A DNA stretch of 64,000 nucleotides from Psychromonas algicola (GCF_004378355.1 NZ_SNUB01000003.1:62001-126000); one strand, 5' to 3'. Shown: positions 55,089 through 63,537, counted from the first letter of the stretch. Program-made: numbers and translations. Notes: generated from the letters alone by a model not told the origin.

Positions 55089-56048
55089 CTATTTTTGTTG
55101 TGATAAAGAGTAAACATAAGCAGAGATAACTTGAATCTTATCTTCACCTAAAATACCGCTCCAAGCAGGCATTACACCATTTCGACCGTTGTTAATTGTA
55201 TCTTCAACGGCTTTACGTGAACCACCGTATAACCAAACTTTATCGGTGAGGTTAGGCGCACCAAATGCTTCCATTCCTTTACCATCTGCTCCATGACAAG
55301 CAGCACACATAGCAAAACGTTCTTGACCAGCTTGCGCTTCGATTGAGTTAACACGACGACCACTTAATTGTAATACGTAGCTAGTTACTTCAGTTACGCC
55401 TTGCTCACCTAGAATATCTTTCCAAGCTGGCATTGCTGCAACACGACCGTGCATTAAGGTTGCTTTGATTTGCGCTGGATTACCGCCATATAACCAATCA
55501 TTATCAGTTAAGTTAGGGAAACCTTTACCACCACGAGCATCTGAGCCATGACATTGAGCACAGTTTTGTAAGAAGAGGCGTTGACCTACTTTTACTGCTT
55601 CAGGATCGTTAGCAATGACTGCGATATCTTTATATGCTCCAGATTCATCATAAGCGAGTTGTTTAAATACTGCGCCATACTTAGCTTCTGCATCATTAAT
55701 TTCACGTTGGTATTGCGAGTGCGATGTTTCAGCTAATTTTTCTGATTCTTCAGGAGATTTAACGCTTTGCTCTGAACTTGACCAATCCAATAAACCATTC
55801 CAGTTTGCTGTATAGCTTGGGAATGTGAACGAGTAAATTAGTGCAATGACGATAGTGAACCAAAATAAACCTACCCACCATTTTGGAAGTGGGTTATTTA
55901 ATTCTTGAATGCCATCAAAAGTGTGAGGCATTGGTTCGCCTTCTTCAACACCCGTTGAGTTTGTATTTGCTGATTTCAGAAGCACTGCACAACCAATAAT
56001 GACGGTTAGTGTGATAACAGTGATCCATATTGTCCAAAAAATGCTCAT
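55089..56048 (-). CDS. ccoP: cbb3 cytochrome c oxidase diheme subunit CcoP
   Basis: Membrane-bound diheme cytochrome c of 319 residues. Two N-terminal helices (about 4-26 and 57-76) are followed by two cytochrome c domains with CAQCH (163-167) and CAACH (248-252); axial methionines lie in MPAWKDILG and MPAWSGILG. It takes electrons to CcoO/CcoN. The ATG overlaps the ccoQ stop as TAATG. Confidence 0.97.
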   Translation of the reverse strand: MSIFWTIWITVITLTVIIGCAVLLKSANTNSTGVEEGEPMPHTFDGIQELNNPLPKWWVGLFWFTIVIALIYSFTFPSYTANWNGLLDWSSSEQSVKSPEESEKLAETSHSQYQREINDAEAKYGAVFKQLAYDESGAYKDIAVIANDPEAVKVGQRLFLQNCAQCHGSDARGGKGFPNLTDNDWLYGGNPAQIKATLMHGRVAAMPAWKDILGEQGVTEVTSYVLQLSGRRVNSIEAQAGQERFAMCAACHGADGKGMEAFGAPNLTDKVWLYGGSRKAVEDTINNGRNGVMPAWSGILGEDKIQVISAYVYSLSQQK

Positions 56049-56239
56049 TATTTTTTAGCTCCCGTATGTTCGCTTGAAGTGCTTTCATACTTTGTTGTAT
56101 CCAGATCGTCATCTAAAATTGAATTACCCATTTCTTCAAACGTCTGTTTATGTTTTTTACTGTAAGCCCACAAAATCAAAGCAACGAAAATTATAATTAA
56201 GAACAAAGTATATAGTCCGTTAAATGTTGCAAAATCCAT
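56048..56239 (-). CDS. ccoQ: cbb3 oxidase small subunit CcoQ
   Basis: Single-helix subunit of 63 residues that stabilises the complex. Helix at about 8-28 (TLFLIIIFVALILWAY) is followed by a charged tail with NSILDDD. Order N-O-Q-P is standard for the family. The next gene, ccoP, overlaps it. Confidence 0.9.
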   Translation of the reverse strand: MDFATFNGLYTLFLIIIFVALILWAYSKKHKQTFEEMGNSILDDDLDTTKYESTSSEHTGAKK

Positions 56240-56288
56240 TATAGCCTCCAGTAGTTGAGAAGCGCTTATTGCTAAGCGCTGTTATATA

Positions 56289-56891
56289 TTATTTAAATGC
56301 GTGACCTAGTTTTTGTAAGTATGCAATCAATGCTTGCATTTCAGTCTTACCTTCAACCGCCGCTTTTGCTCCAGCGATATCTTCATCGGTATAAGGCACC
56401 TTGAAGTTATTTCTGAAAATCTCTAACTTACGTGCAGTATCTTCACCTGTTAAAGTATTTGTTGCTAACCATGGGAAGCCAGGCATATTAGATTGAGGTA
56501 CTACATCACGAGGATTAAGTAAGTGTACTTCATGCCATGCATCTGAATAACGACCACCAACACGTGCTAGATCAGGACCGGTACGTTTAGAACCCCATAG
56601 GAATGGATGTTCCCATACATGCTCACCAGCCATACTGTAGTGTCCATAACGTTCTGTTTCAGCACGGAAAGGGCGGATCATTTGGCTGTGACATACACTA
56701 CAACCTTCGCGAATATAGATATCACGTCCTTCCATTTCTAATGCTGTATACGGAACAAGTGTATCAACAGGTTCATTGGTTTCTTTTTGAAATATTAATG
56801 GCGTGATTTGAGCCAAGCCACCAAAACTAATCGCGATGATAATGAAGATAGCTAATAAGCCAACATTCTTTTCAATAAATTCGTGTTTCAT
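56289..56891 (-). CDS. ccoO: cbb3 cytochrome c oxidase monoheme subunit CcoO
   Basis: Membrane-anchored monoheme cytochrome c of 200 residues. One helix (about 10-32) is followed by the heme site [18 protein letters not shown] (CxxCH at 64-68), with an axial Met in [30 protein letters not shown] is the other strongly conserved part. It follows ccoN by 13 bases. Confidence 0.97.
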   Translation of the reverse strand: MKHEFIEKNVGLLAIFIIIAISFGGLAQITPLIFQKETNEPVDTLVPYTALEMEGRDIYIREGCSVCHSQMIRPFRAETERYGHYSMAGEHVWEHPFLWGSKRTGPDLARVGGRYSDAWHEVHLLNPRDVVPQSNMPGFPWLATNTLTGEDTARKLEIFRNNFKVPYTDEDIAGAKAAVEGKTEMQALIAYLQKLGHAFK

Positions 56892-56904
56892 TATTAACTC
56901 TCCT

Positions 56905-58335
56905 CTAACCTAATTCTTGAGGCTTGATAGAGCCTTCTTCAGCAGAAATCGTTTTGTATGTGTTGTAAGCCATAATAAACATACCGCTTAGGAAGATAAT
57001 GCCACCTAATAAACGCATTGCGTAGAATGGGTAAGATTTTTCTAATGACTCAACAAATGTGTAAGTTAATGTACCGTCTGCGTTTACCGCTCTCCACATT
57101 AGACCTTGCATCACACCTGAAATCCACATTGCTACGATATAGAAAACAGTACCGATAGTGGCTAACCAGAAATGTAAGTTAACTAATGCCGTGCTGTACA
57201 TACCATTTTGACCGAATAAACGAGGAATCAAGTGGTAAAGAGAACCGATTGAAACCATTGCAACCCAACCAAGTGCACCTGAGTGTACGTGGCCGATTGT
57301 CCAGTCTGTGTAATGAGATAAAGCATTAACCGTTTTAATTGCCATCATTGGACCTTCAAACGTAGACATACCGTAGAAAGATAATGAAACCACTAAAAAA
57401 CGTAAAATAGGGTCAGTACGTAGTTTATGCCAAGCACCAGAAAGCGTCATGATACCGTTGATCATACCACCCCAAGATGGAGCAAATAGAATTAAAGACA
57501 TCACCATACCTAAAGATTGAGCCCAATCAGGTAATGCTGTGTAATGTAGATGATGTGGGCCAGCCCAGATGTATACCGCAATTAAAGCCCAAAAATGGAT
57601 AATTGATAAACGGTAAGAGTAAACAGGACGGTTAGCTTGTTTAGGTACGAAGTAATACATCATGCCTAAAAAACCTGCTGTTAATAAGAAACCAACTGCG
57701 TTATGTCCATACCACCATTGCACCATGGCATCAACGGCTCCAGCGTAAACTGAGTATGATTTCATTGAACTCATAGACACAGGAATTGCTAAACTATTTA
57801 CAATATGTAATACCGCAACAGTTAGAATGAACGCACCAAAGAACCAGTTAGCTACATAAATATGAGATGTCTTACGTATTGCTAATGTCCCAAAGAAAAC
57901 CGTCGCATAAACAACCCAAATAGCAGTAATCAATAAATCGATTGGCCACTCTAGTTCTGCGTATTCTTTAGAGGTTGTGTAACCTAGAGGTAAAGAAATT
58001 GCAGCAGAAAGAATAACTAATTGCCATCCCCAAAATACAATTGAAGCTAACGGACCACCAAACAATCTTGTTTGACAGGTACGTTGTACCACGTAAAAAG
58101 AAGTTGCCATTAACGCTGATGTACCAAATGCAAAAATAACAGCATTAGTATGTAATGGACGTAAGCGGCTATAAGTAAGCCAAGGCGTATCGAAATTTAA
58201 AGCAGGCCAGACAAGTTGAGCGGCGATAATTACGCCAACTGCCATACCTACAATACCCCAGAGGATAGTGGTAAGCGTAAACTGACGAACAACTTTCATG
58301 TTGTAATCAGGTTGTATATTGGTTGCGGTTGTCAT
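56905..58335 (-). CDS. ccoN: cbb3 cytochrome c oxidase catalytic subunit CcoN
   Basis: Catalytic subunit of the high-affinity oxidase, about 476 residues from the ATG at 58335 (GGAAT before it; an ATG at 58353 has no ribosome site). About twelve helices. Heme and CuB ligands lie in [46 protein letters not shown] and [14 protein letters not shown]. It begins the ccoNOQP operon; FNR control is expected from the fnr gene nearby, though I do not see a good FNR box upstream. Confidence 0.97.
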   Translation of the reverse strand: MTTATNIQPDYNMKVVRQFTLTTILWGIVGMAVGVIIAAQLVWPALNFDTPWLTYSRLRPLHTNAVIFAFGTSALMATSFYVVQRTCQTRLFGGPLASIVFWGWQLVILSAAISLPLGYTTSKEYAELEWPIDLLITAIWVVYATVFFGTLAIRKTSHIYVANWFFGAFILTVAVLHIVNSLAIPVSMSSMKSYSVYAGAVDAMVQWWYGHNAVGFLLTAGFLGMMYYFVPKQANRPVYSYRLSIIHFWALIAVYIWAGPHHLHYTALPDWAQSLGMVMSLILFAPSWGGMINGIMTLSGAWHKLRTDPILRFLVVSLSFYGMSTFEGPMMAIKTVNALSHYTDWTIGHVHSGALGWVAMVSIGSLYHLIPRLFGQNGMYSTALVNLHFWLATIGTVFYIVAMWISGVMQGLMWRAVNADGTLTYTFVESLEKSYPFYAMRLLGGIIFLSGMFIMAYNTYKTISAEEGSIKPQELG

Positions 58336-58555
58336 TGTATTGATTCCATGCATTTATTTATAATGTACGTTTATTAGACGTAATAATAAGTATTCAATAA
58401 TAGAAACTATCAAAGTAAATTCAAAAGTTCTATATTTGAGGCGAAGTTTACGCGACAATTGAAAAAATAAACAGATTTGCATTGCTTTAATGTTAATAAA
58501 ACTAAGGTTTATGTTAAAAAATGCGCGTTAACCATTATTTTTACAGGGAATTACA

Positions 58556-59053
58556 ATGTTAACAAAAAGCAGATTGATTCAATTGCTTATTATGCTGTGT
58601 TTGCTAATCGGGCTTTTTATCTGGCGTACCATTGAATCAATGACTGACAAACAAGCAACGACGAGTGATGAAACATCGATTGAAGCACTAATTTTAGATG
58701 AAAGTGTTTGTGATTTTTCTAAAGATTGCACCTTTAATTCCCCTTTTGGGGCATTCACGTTATCCGTTGAAGAAAGGGAAATTACACCTGAAAGTTGGTT
58801 TCATCTGACGCTAAAAAGCGAATTGAAAAATTGGAAAGTGTTGAGCGCAAAAACAATTGGCAAAACTATGTTTATGGGAAAAATACCAATGCAATTTTCT
58901 CAAGTAACAGAAATTGAAGGACAATTTATTTCAACTACAAAAAGTATGGTAGGAGTCTGTACTACTGATAGGATGTTATGGCGCTTTGATATTACTGTTG
59001 AAGTCGATAATACGCCTGTTAATTTATATTATGATTTCTTAATTATTCGATAG
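58556..59053 (+). CDS. conserved-type membrane-anchored protein of unknown function next to ccoN
   Basis: Protein of 165 residues that I do not recognise with certainty. An N-terminal helix (about 8-24, LIQLLIMLCLLIGLFIW) is followed by a periplasmic beta-rich part. Three cysteines (VCDFSKDCTF near 52-58, then VGVCTTDR near 133) could form a disulfide or metal site; MGKIPMQF and DFLIIR are other features. It is divergent from ccoN by about 200 bases; small proteins of this type stand beside cco genes in related bacteria, so a part in oxidase assembly or copper handling is possible. Confidence 0.6.
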   Translation: MLTKSRLIQLLIMLCLLIGLFIWRTIESMTDKQATTSDETSIEALILDESVCDFSKDCTFNSPFGAFTLSVEEREITPESWFHLTLKSELKNWKVLSAKTIGKTMFMGKIPMQFSQVTEIEGQFISTTKSMVGVCTTDRMLWRFDITVEVDNTPVNLYYDFLIIR

Positions 59054-59122
59054 TTAGTAATCAAAAATATGCATAACAAGTGAAAGTAGAACAATCATTG
59101 TTATGCATATCGAGTGTATGTT

Positions 59123-59578
59123 TTAGAATTTATCTAAACGGTTGTTTTTTCTAGTTAATAAGTGATCAACTGAAATTTTACCAGCGCCCCACATAATGTT
59201 CATCAAAATAAGTGCTCCCCATAACTGATGGTCATAAAAACCACCTTTCCATAATACTGGGTATGAAATAACTGCCACCATATTCACCATAAACAGACCA
59301 ATCGCTACCGGGCGAGTGAGTAAGCCAAGGACAAAGAAAATAGGTAATACTAGTTCAGCAGCCGTTGCTAAATAAGCAGCTAATTCCCAAGGAATTAAAG
59401 GAACTTGATATTCTTCTTTAAATAAATATAAAGTGCTATCCCAGGTGGTTACTTTTAAATAGCCTGATTTCCAAAATACATTAGCAACCCACAAGCGAGC
59501 GGCTAATAACACTAAAGGCTCTATATATTGCTGAAGAGCCTTAACTGCTTGCTCATAAAAATTGATTAATGCATTCAT
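59123..59578 (-). CDS. DoxX-family membrane protein of the bufferin operon
   Basis: Integral membrane protein of 151 residues with four helices and the DoxX start LLAARLWVANVFWKSGYLK. Start overlaps the bufC stop by four bases (ATGA), so it is translated with it. DoxX-like proteins accompany many MNIO-bufferin operons and may help electron transfer or redox balance at the membrane; the role is not established. Confidence 0.85.
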   Translation of the reverse strand: MNALINFYEQAVKALQQYIEPLVLLAARLWVANVFWKSGYLKVTTWDSTLYLFKEEYQVPLIPWELAAYLATAAELVLPIFFVLGLLTRPVAIGLFMVNMVAVISYPVLWKGGFYDHQLWGALILMNIMWGAGKISVDHLLTRKNNRLDKF

Positions 59579-60372
59579 TGTTTTCCCTTATTTTCATTGA
59601 TAGTAAATCCACTGATTAAATTTGCTGTTAATAAGTCACTTAACTGCTCTTGCAAACTGCTAGGTTGCAAATTTTCTAAAGTCACCTTTTGTTGTAGTTG
59701 TTTAATTAATTGCCATTGAGGCTCTGACAGTTCAATTACATTAATAGTAAAGTCTGGGTTCTTTTGTAATAAAAGGTAGCACTCATGGTTAAGATCAGCC
59801 TCTTTAACATCATTGTTTTTTATCATATTGAATAATAAGTAGATGTTTTGTGTGCTATCAAAAACAAGGTAATCAGATCTGATTAAAAATTGTAGTTCAG
59901 CAAAATCATCAGCTGCAACTTGTTGTAAAGCTTGAGGATCAAATGCACTTTGTTGTATTGGTAAATTTTGAGAATGCTCATATAACGATTCAAATTTAGC
60001 CATTTCTGCTATATAAGGCATCTCCGCTAACTGCGGTAATGTGCTTAGGTATTCGGGGAAGCCTTCGCCATATACTCGAATATTATTTTCCGTAGGTGGA
60101 TTATTTAACAGATAGTGCCTTGCAACGCTTTCAAAAAACTCGTCTCCCACTAATTGCAGAGTACAGTTATAAACTGCTTTTAAGCTATCCGTTACGCTGA
60201 TTACAAAATTATTACGATGTATCTGTAATAACTGATCCGCACTAAAGCCAACTTTTTCTTTTAATTGCGAAGCAATATCTGAATCTTGATATAATAGTGT
60301 TTGGCTAAAAGCTTCCTGGAGGGCTTTAAGTTTTAAAGGAGTAAATTTCCCCATATTTGTATCGTTATCCAT
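59575..60372 (-). CDS. bufC: MNIO-partner protein BufC/HvfC (DUF2063)
   Basis: Partner protein of 265 residues that helps the MNIO enzyme recognise its precursor peptide. The N-terminal DUF2063 domain (about 10-105) has LQEAFSQTLLYQD, LLQIHRNNFVISVTDSLKAVYN and the YLLNNPPTENNIRVYGEGFPEYL stretch (in part); the C-terminal half (about 120-265) is less conserved. Start overlaps the bufB stop by eight bases; a second ATG at 60354 is possible. No metal motif is obvious. Confidence 0.88.
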   Translation of the reverse strand: MDNDTNMGKFTPLKLKALQEAFSQTLLYQDSDIASQLKEKVGFSADQLLQIHRNNFVISVTDSLKAVYNCTLQLVGDEFFESVARHYLLNNPPTENNIRVYGEGFPEYLSTLPQLAEMPYIAEMAKFESLYEHSQNLPIQQSAFDPQALQQVAADDFAELQFLIRSDYLVFDSTQNIYLLFNMIKNNDVKEADLNHECYLLLQKNPDFTINVIELSEPQWQLIKQLQQKVTLENLQPSSLQEQLSDLLTANLISGFTINENKGKQ

Positions 60373-61204
60373 GAGATGAGTCCGTTAAAATATGTTTTGC
60401 TTTATCACGTTCACTTAATAAAACAGAAATATCAGGTAAATCTGCATCCCACTCGATTAAAGTGACTGCATTATGAATTTTGCCAATATTATCTTTATAT
60501 AACTGCCAAACGGGTTGGTTAATTGGTTTACTGTGTGTGTCGATGAGAATATCACCGTTTTCAAATTCTTTACGCGTATGTCCTGCTAAATGGATTTCTT
60601 GCACTTTGTTAAAATGAATTATGTCTAAATATTGCTGTGCTGAAAAATCATTATTTACTGCACTCACATAAATATTATTAATGTCTAGCAATAAACCACA
60701 GCCTGTTTTTTCACTAATTTGATTAAGAAACTCTGCTTCAGGAAGATCAGTTTCTTGATACTCTAAATAAGAAGAGGGGTTTTCAATAATAATTTGCGTT
60801 TGTAAATAATCTTGTACTTGATTGATATTGCTAACAAAACGCATTAGCGCTTCGTATGTATAAGGTACAGGCAATAAATCATTAAAATAAGCACCTTGTA
60901 ATGAGCTCCAACTTAAATGATCAGAGACTAAAAAAGGGTTAAATTCATTAATTAACGTTTTTAATTGCTTTAAATGTTTAATTGAAACTGCTTCATCACT
61001 GCCCAGAGAAAGGCCGATTCCATGAAAGCTTAAAGGGTAATGTTGGCTGATTTGTTGTAGATAAGAGTAATGTAATGAGTGCGGGTCAAAATAGTTTTCA
61101 CTATGTACTTCTAGAAAATCTATTGCAGGTTTAGTTTGTTCAATTACTTGATAGTGTTCAGGCCTTAACCCTATCCCTACATTAGTTGTTTTTGGACTAT
61201 GCAC
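60365..61204 (-). CDS. bufB: MNIO (DUF692) peptide-modifying iron enzyme BufB
   Basis: Multinuclear non-heme iron oxidase of 279 residues with a TIM-barrel fold. VGIGLRPEHYQVI and DFLEVHSENYFDP at the start, SFHGIGLSLGS, SDHLSWSS, ENPSSYLEYQE, GLLLDINNIYVSA and EIHLAGHT are the family metal-binding and active-site stretches (His, Asp, Glu ligands). By relation to characterised BufB enzymes it should convert precursor cysteines to thiooxazole-type groups that bind copper. Second gene, 71 bases after bufA1. Confidence 0.93.
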   Translation of the reverse strand: MHSPKTTNVGIGLRPEHYQVIEQTKPAIDFLEVHSENYFDPHSLHYSYLQQISQHYPLSFHGIGLSLGSDEAVSIKHLKQLKTLINEFNPFLVSDHLSWSSLQGAYFNDLLPVPYTYEALMRFVSNINQVQDYLQTQIIIENPSSYLEYQETDLPEAEFLNQISEKTGCGLLLDINNIYVSAVNNDFSAQQYLDIIHFNKVQEIHLAGHTRKEFENGDILIDTHSKPINQPVWQLYKDNIGKIHNAVTLIEWDADLPDISVLLSERDKAKHILTDSSHG

Positions 61205-61232
61205 ATTTATGTCCTTGTAAATGCTGTATAAT

Positions 61233-61250
61233 GACCGGGTTGCCCCGGTC
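61233..61250 (-). other. GC-rich hairpin between bufA1 and bufB
   Basis: GACCGGG-TTGC-CCCGGTC (seven pairs with tetraloop), unusual in AT-rich surroundings. On the minus strand no U run follows, so it probably stabilises the bufA1 mRNA or partly stops transcription, giving more precursor than enzyme. Confidence 0.6.
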
Positions 61251-61275
61251 TAAATTCATTAAACGTAAATAATTA

Positions 61276-61536
61276 TTAAGCTGTAGGAGTTAAGCTTCCG
61301 CCTGTAATTTTTCCACATAAACCTTTTGGTACTGCGATGAATGCATCACCTTGGTTATCAACAGTTGACGTACCAGCACAAGAACTTGTGTTCGTTGCAC
61401 AATCATTTTGACCAGCAAGTGCAATTCCGTAACATTTTTCTTTGCTTGCTGCCATTGCTGGAGCTGAAACTAGGCTGCCGCCAACTGTAATAAGAGTAGA
61501 AACTGTCGCTGCTAGTGCAAGATTTGATTTTTTCAT
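61276..61536 (-). CDS. bufA1: bufferin precursor BufA1 (DUF2282 RiPP)
   Basis: Precursor peptide of 86 residues. A Sec signal peptide (about 1-29, [15 protein letters not shown] then APAMA) serves as leader, as in bufferins. The core has four cysteines: Cys35 ([16 protein letters not shown]), Cys46, Cys53 (SSCAGTS) and Cys74 ([14 protein letters not shown]), in the strict DUF2282 pattern. Modified products bind copper in the periplasm and reduce its toxicity in species studied. First gene of the operon. Confidence 0.93.
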   Translation of the reverse strand: MKKSNLALAATVSTLITVGGSLVSAPAMAASKEKCYGIALAGQNDCATNTSSCAGTSTVDNQGDAFIAVPKGLCGKITGGSLTPTA

Positions 61537-61849
61537 GAGATGTATCCTTTATTTTTAATGTAAAATGGCACGTATTACGTGCGTAGATTATATGTTCAAT
61601 GATATATACCGTATATCTAGAAAAAAAATTTCAATTAATTTAAAATTTTTTTTTACAAAAATGTAACTTTAGTTCTTTTTAGATAAAATCATTTTTTTCG
61701 ACAATTTATTTAAAGGTTGGTATTTAATCATTACCAATCAAAGTACCTTATTCAGTCACTAGCTAAGACTTTAAATTAAGGCTTTATAAGATAACAACGG
61801 ATAGGCTTTCTAAGTGATAACGGATATAAATAAGTAGTTAAGGAATTTA
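61537..61849. other. divergent control region between bufA1 and the ECF sigma gene
   Basis: About 310 very AT-rich bases with two inverted repeats: GCACGT-ATT-ACGTGC at 61568-61582, in the bufA1 leader, and TTGGTA-N9-TACCAA at 61717-61737, near the middle. GATAAC-x-ACGGATA and GATAACGGATAT (61792-61826) are a near-repeat just before the sigma gene. I cannot assign an ECF promoter with confidence; both genes would be expected to carry one here if the sigma factor controls them. Confidence 0.5.
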
Positions 61850-62413
61850 ATGAATCTTTTTACAAAAAAGCGAAATAAAAGTTCATCATCCTCGGTCATT
61901 AAGGATATGGATAGAAAACAAAAAAGATACGAGTCATTAGTGAACGTCTACAGTGCCGACTTATACCGTTATGCTTACTGGGTATGTCGTGATTCTGAGG
62001 TCGCTCAAGATCTAGTACAAGAAACTTGCTTACGAGCTTGGAAAAGCATTGATAGCTTATTAGATGACAAATCAGCCAAAGGTTGGTTATTCACTATATT
62101 AAGGCGTGAAAATGCACGACGCTTTGAGCGTAAACAATTATCTTTAGTAGATATCGATGATTACGAGATCGCTGCGGAAGAAGACACTAACCATTATGAT
62201 AAAGAACTTATTAACCAGAAAATAGCTGCATTACCAACGGATTATAAAGAGCCGCTACTTTTACAGTTAATTGCAGGTTTTACAGCTGATGAAATAGCTG
62301 AACAATTAAGTTTGAATAAGAACACCGTTTTAACACGGTTATTCAGAGCGAAGAATTTGCTCAAAACCAATTTGAAAGTTGAGATTGAAAATAATGGAGA
62401 AGCGCATGGATGA
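61850..62413 (+). CDS. ECF-type RNA polymerase sigma factor
   Basis: ECF sigma factor of 187 residues. Region 2 (about 28-95) has SADLYRYAYWVCRDSEVAQD and QETCLRAWKSI, then GWLFTILRRENARR; region 4 (about 125-180) has LPTDYKEPLLLQLIAGFTAD and VLTRLFRAKNLL. The N-terminal 25 residues are basic and Ser-rich. Its 3' end overlaps the next gene, the probable anti-sigma factor, by eight bases. It is divergent from the bufferin operon, the most likely target beside its own promoter. Confidence 0.88.
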   Translation: MNLFTKKRNKSSSSSVIKDMDRKQKRYESLVNVYSADLYRYAYWVCRDSEVAQDLVQETCLRAWKSIDSLLDDKSAKGWLFTILRRENARRFERKQLSLVDIDDYEIAAEEDTNHYDKELINQKIAALPTDYKEPLLLQLIAGFTADEIAEQLSLNKNTVLTRLFRAKNLLKTNLKVEIENNGEAHG

Positions 62414-63122
62414 TATATTATTTCGTCATACCGCGATTGCGACACCTAATGAAAAGTCAGAAGATTTTTTAGACAAGTTAGCAGAGTCGGAGTGTGCACA
62501 AAAGTTAGTAAAAGAAAGTAAAGAATTCGATCAACTATTAAAAGATAGTTTAAAGATCGATGTTCCAGATGATCTCGCTAATAAAATTCTTTTAGAACAA
62601 AGTTTTGCGATTGAGCAAGACAGAGCCGTGAGCAATCGCTGGCATATTGCAATCGCTGCTTCAATTGCGTTTGTTATCGGATTAAGTGTACCTGTGGTAA
62701 ACAGTACTCTTAACCATCAAACACCGAATATTGGTAGTGTTGCTTTACAACATGTTCAAGAAGAGTACTTTTTAACAGCAAAAGTGAACGAGCAAGCTAG
62801 TTTACAAAATGTAAATGTTAAATTAGCGCGTTATGGTGCAGAAGCAAGTGGCGGGTTAGGTAATGTTTACTTTGTAAATTATTGTAGTTTTGAAGGTACT
62901 TCAGCATTACATATGATTTTACAAGGTGAAAAAGGACGTGTAACTGTATTTATTGTTCCGGATGATGCAGATTTCACACCGGCTGCTGAATTTGATAACC
63001 AACACTTTAAAGGTATTTCAGAACATATCGGTAAAGCAAAAGTTGTTATTGTTGGTGAGCACGATGAACCACTTGAAAAAATGAAAACAATGTTAGATAA
63101 AAACATTAAATGGGATATCTAA
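62406..63122 (+). CDS. DUF3379 membrane-anchored anti-sigma factor candidate
   Basis: Protein of 238 residues from the ATG at 62406 (GGAGA five bases before; overlap ATGGATGA with the sigma gene). Cytoplasmic N-terminal part (about 1-75) is acidic and helical, without a zinc HxxxCxxC motif. One helix follows (about 82-102, WHIAIAASIAFVIGLSVPVV), then a periplasmic domain (about 105-238). This is the layout of a transmembrane anti-sigma factor and matches DUF3379, which is found after ECF sigma genes. The signal (metal or envelope stress) is unknown. Confidence 0.78.
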   Translation: MDDILFRHTAIATPNEKSEDFLDKLAESECAQKLVKESKEFDQLLKDSLKIDVPDDLANKILLEQSFAIEQDRAVSNRWHIAIAASIAFVIGLSVPVVNSTLNHQTPNIGSVALQHVQEEYFLTAKVNEQASLQNVNVKLARYGAEASGGLGNVYFVNYCSFEGTSALHMILQGEKGRVTVFIVPDDADFTPAAEFDNQHFKGISEHIGKAKVVIVGEHDEPLEKMKTMLDKNIKWDI

Positions 63123-63169
63123 TTTCTGCTTTTATTATAGAATAAAACAGGGATTTGCCTATAATTGTG

Positions 63170-63205
63170 ATTGGTTGCTTGAATTATCAGCAACCAATTT
63201 TTTTA
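63170..63205 (+). terminator. intrinsic terminator after the DUF3379 gene
   Basis: ATTGGTTGCT-N9-AGCAACCAAT followed by seven T: a perfect ten-base-pair stem. Confidence 0.93.
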
Positions 63206-63218
63206 TCTGCCTTTTTTG

Positions 63219-63247
63219 TTGACATGGGTAAACGCAAAAAATATACT
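63219..63247 (+). promoter_or_regulatory. strong sigma-70 promoter of the tRNA-Asn array
   Basis: TTGACA (63219-63224) and TATACT (63242-63247) are 17 bases apart, close to consensus. GCGGCCC directly after the -10 is the GC-rich discriminator typical of stringently controlled tRNA and rRNA promoters. The leader from about 63254 contains CCTCTTTA and GAGACACTGTTAAT, both of which recur in the chimeric tRNA-like units. Confidence 0.88.
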
Positions 63248-63307
63248 GCGGCCCTCTTTAACGAGACACTGTTAATTTATTGTTAGTGTTAACGGTTTTA
63301 AAAAAAA

Positions 63308-63384
63308 TCCTCTTTAGCTCGGTTGGTAGAGCAATAGAGACACTGTTAATCCGTATTTAGATTTTTCAGTGAAAAAGTTACAAT
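63308..63384 (+). pseudogene. chimeric tRNA-Asn-like unit 1
   Basis: The first 26 positions match tRNA-Asn (acceptor 5' strand TCCTCTT, D-arm GCTCGGTTGGTAGAGC), then TAGAGACACTGTTAATCCG. The anticodon-loop string CTGTTAAT is kept, but the 5' side of the anticodon stem is replaced by leader-type GAGACA and the T arm and 3' acceptor by TTTAGATTTTTCAGTGAAAA. No CCA. It cannot fold as a tRNA. 77 bases to the next unit. Confidence 0.75.
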
Positions 63385-63461
63385 TCCTCTTTAGCTCGGT
63401 TGGTAGAGCAATAGAGACACTGTTAATCCGTATTTAGATTATTCTGTGAGAAAGTTACAAT
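63385..63461 (+). pseudogene. chimeric tRNA-Asn-like unit 2
   Basis: Nearly identical to unit 1 (a few differences in the 3' part: TTAGATTATTCTGTGAGAAA). Same loss of anticodon stem, T arm and acceptor 3' strand. It ends exactly where the intact tRNA begins. Confidence 0.75.
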
Positions 63462-63537
63462 TCCTCTTTAGCTCAGTTGGTAGAGCAACGGACTGTTAAT
63501 CCGTGTGTCGCTGGTTCAAGCCCAGCAAGAGGAGCCA
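63462..63537 (+). tRNA. tRNA-Asn (GTT), copy 1
   Basis: A complete 76-base cloverleaf: acceptor TCCTCTT / AAGAGGA, D-arm GCTC-AGTTGGTA-GAGC, anticodon stem ACGGA / TCCGT with loop CTGTTAA and anticodon GTT at 63495-63497, T-arm GCTGG-TTCAAGC-CCAGC, discriminator G and encoded CCA. Very similar to E. coli tRNA-Asn. Confidence 0.97.

Noticed and set aside
58336-58555. FNR box before ccoN
   Set aside because: I looked for TTGAT-N4-ATCAA. Only partial strings such as ATCAAAGTAAATTCAA were found; none keeps both half-sites at the right spacing.
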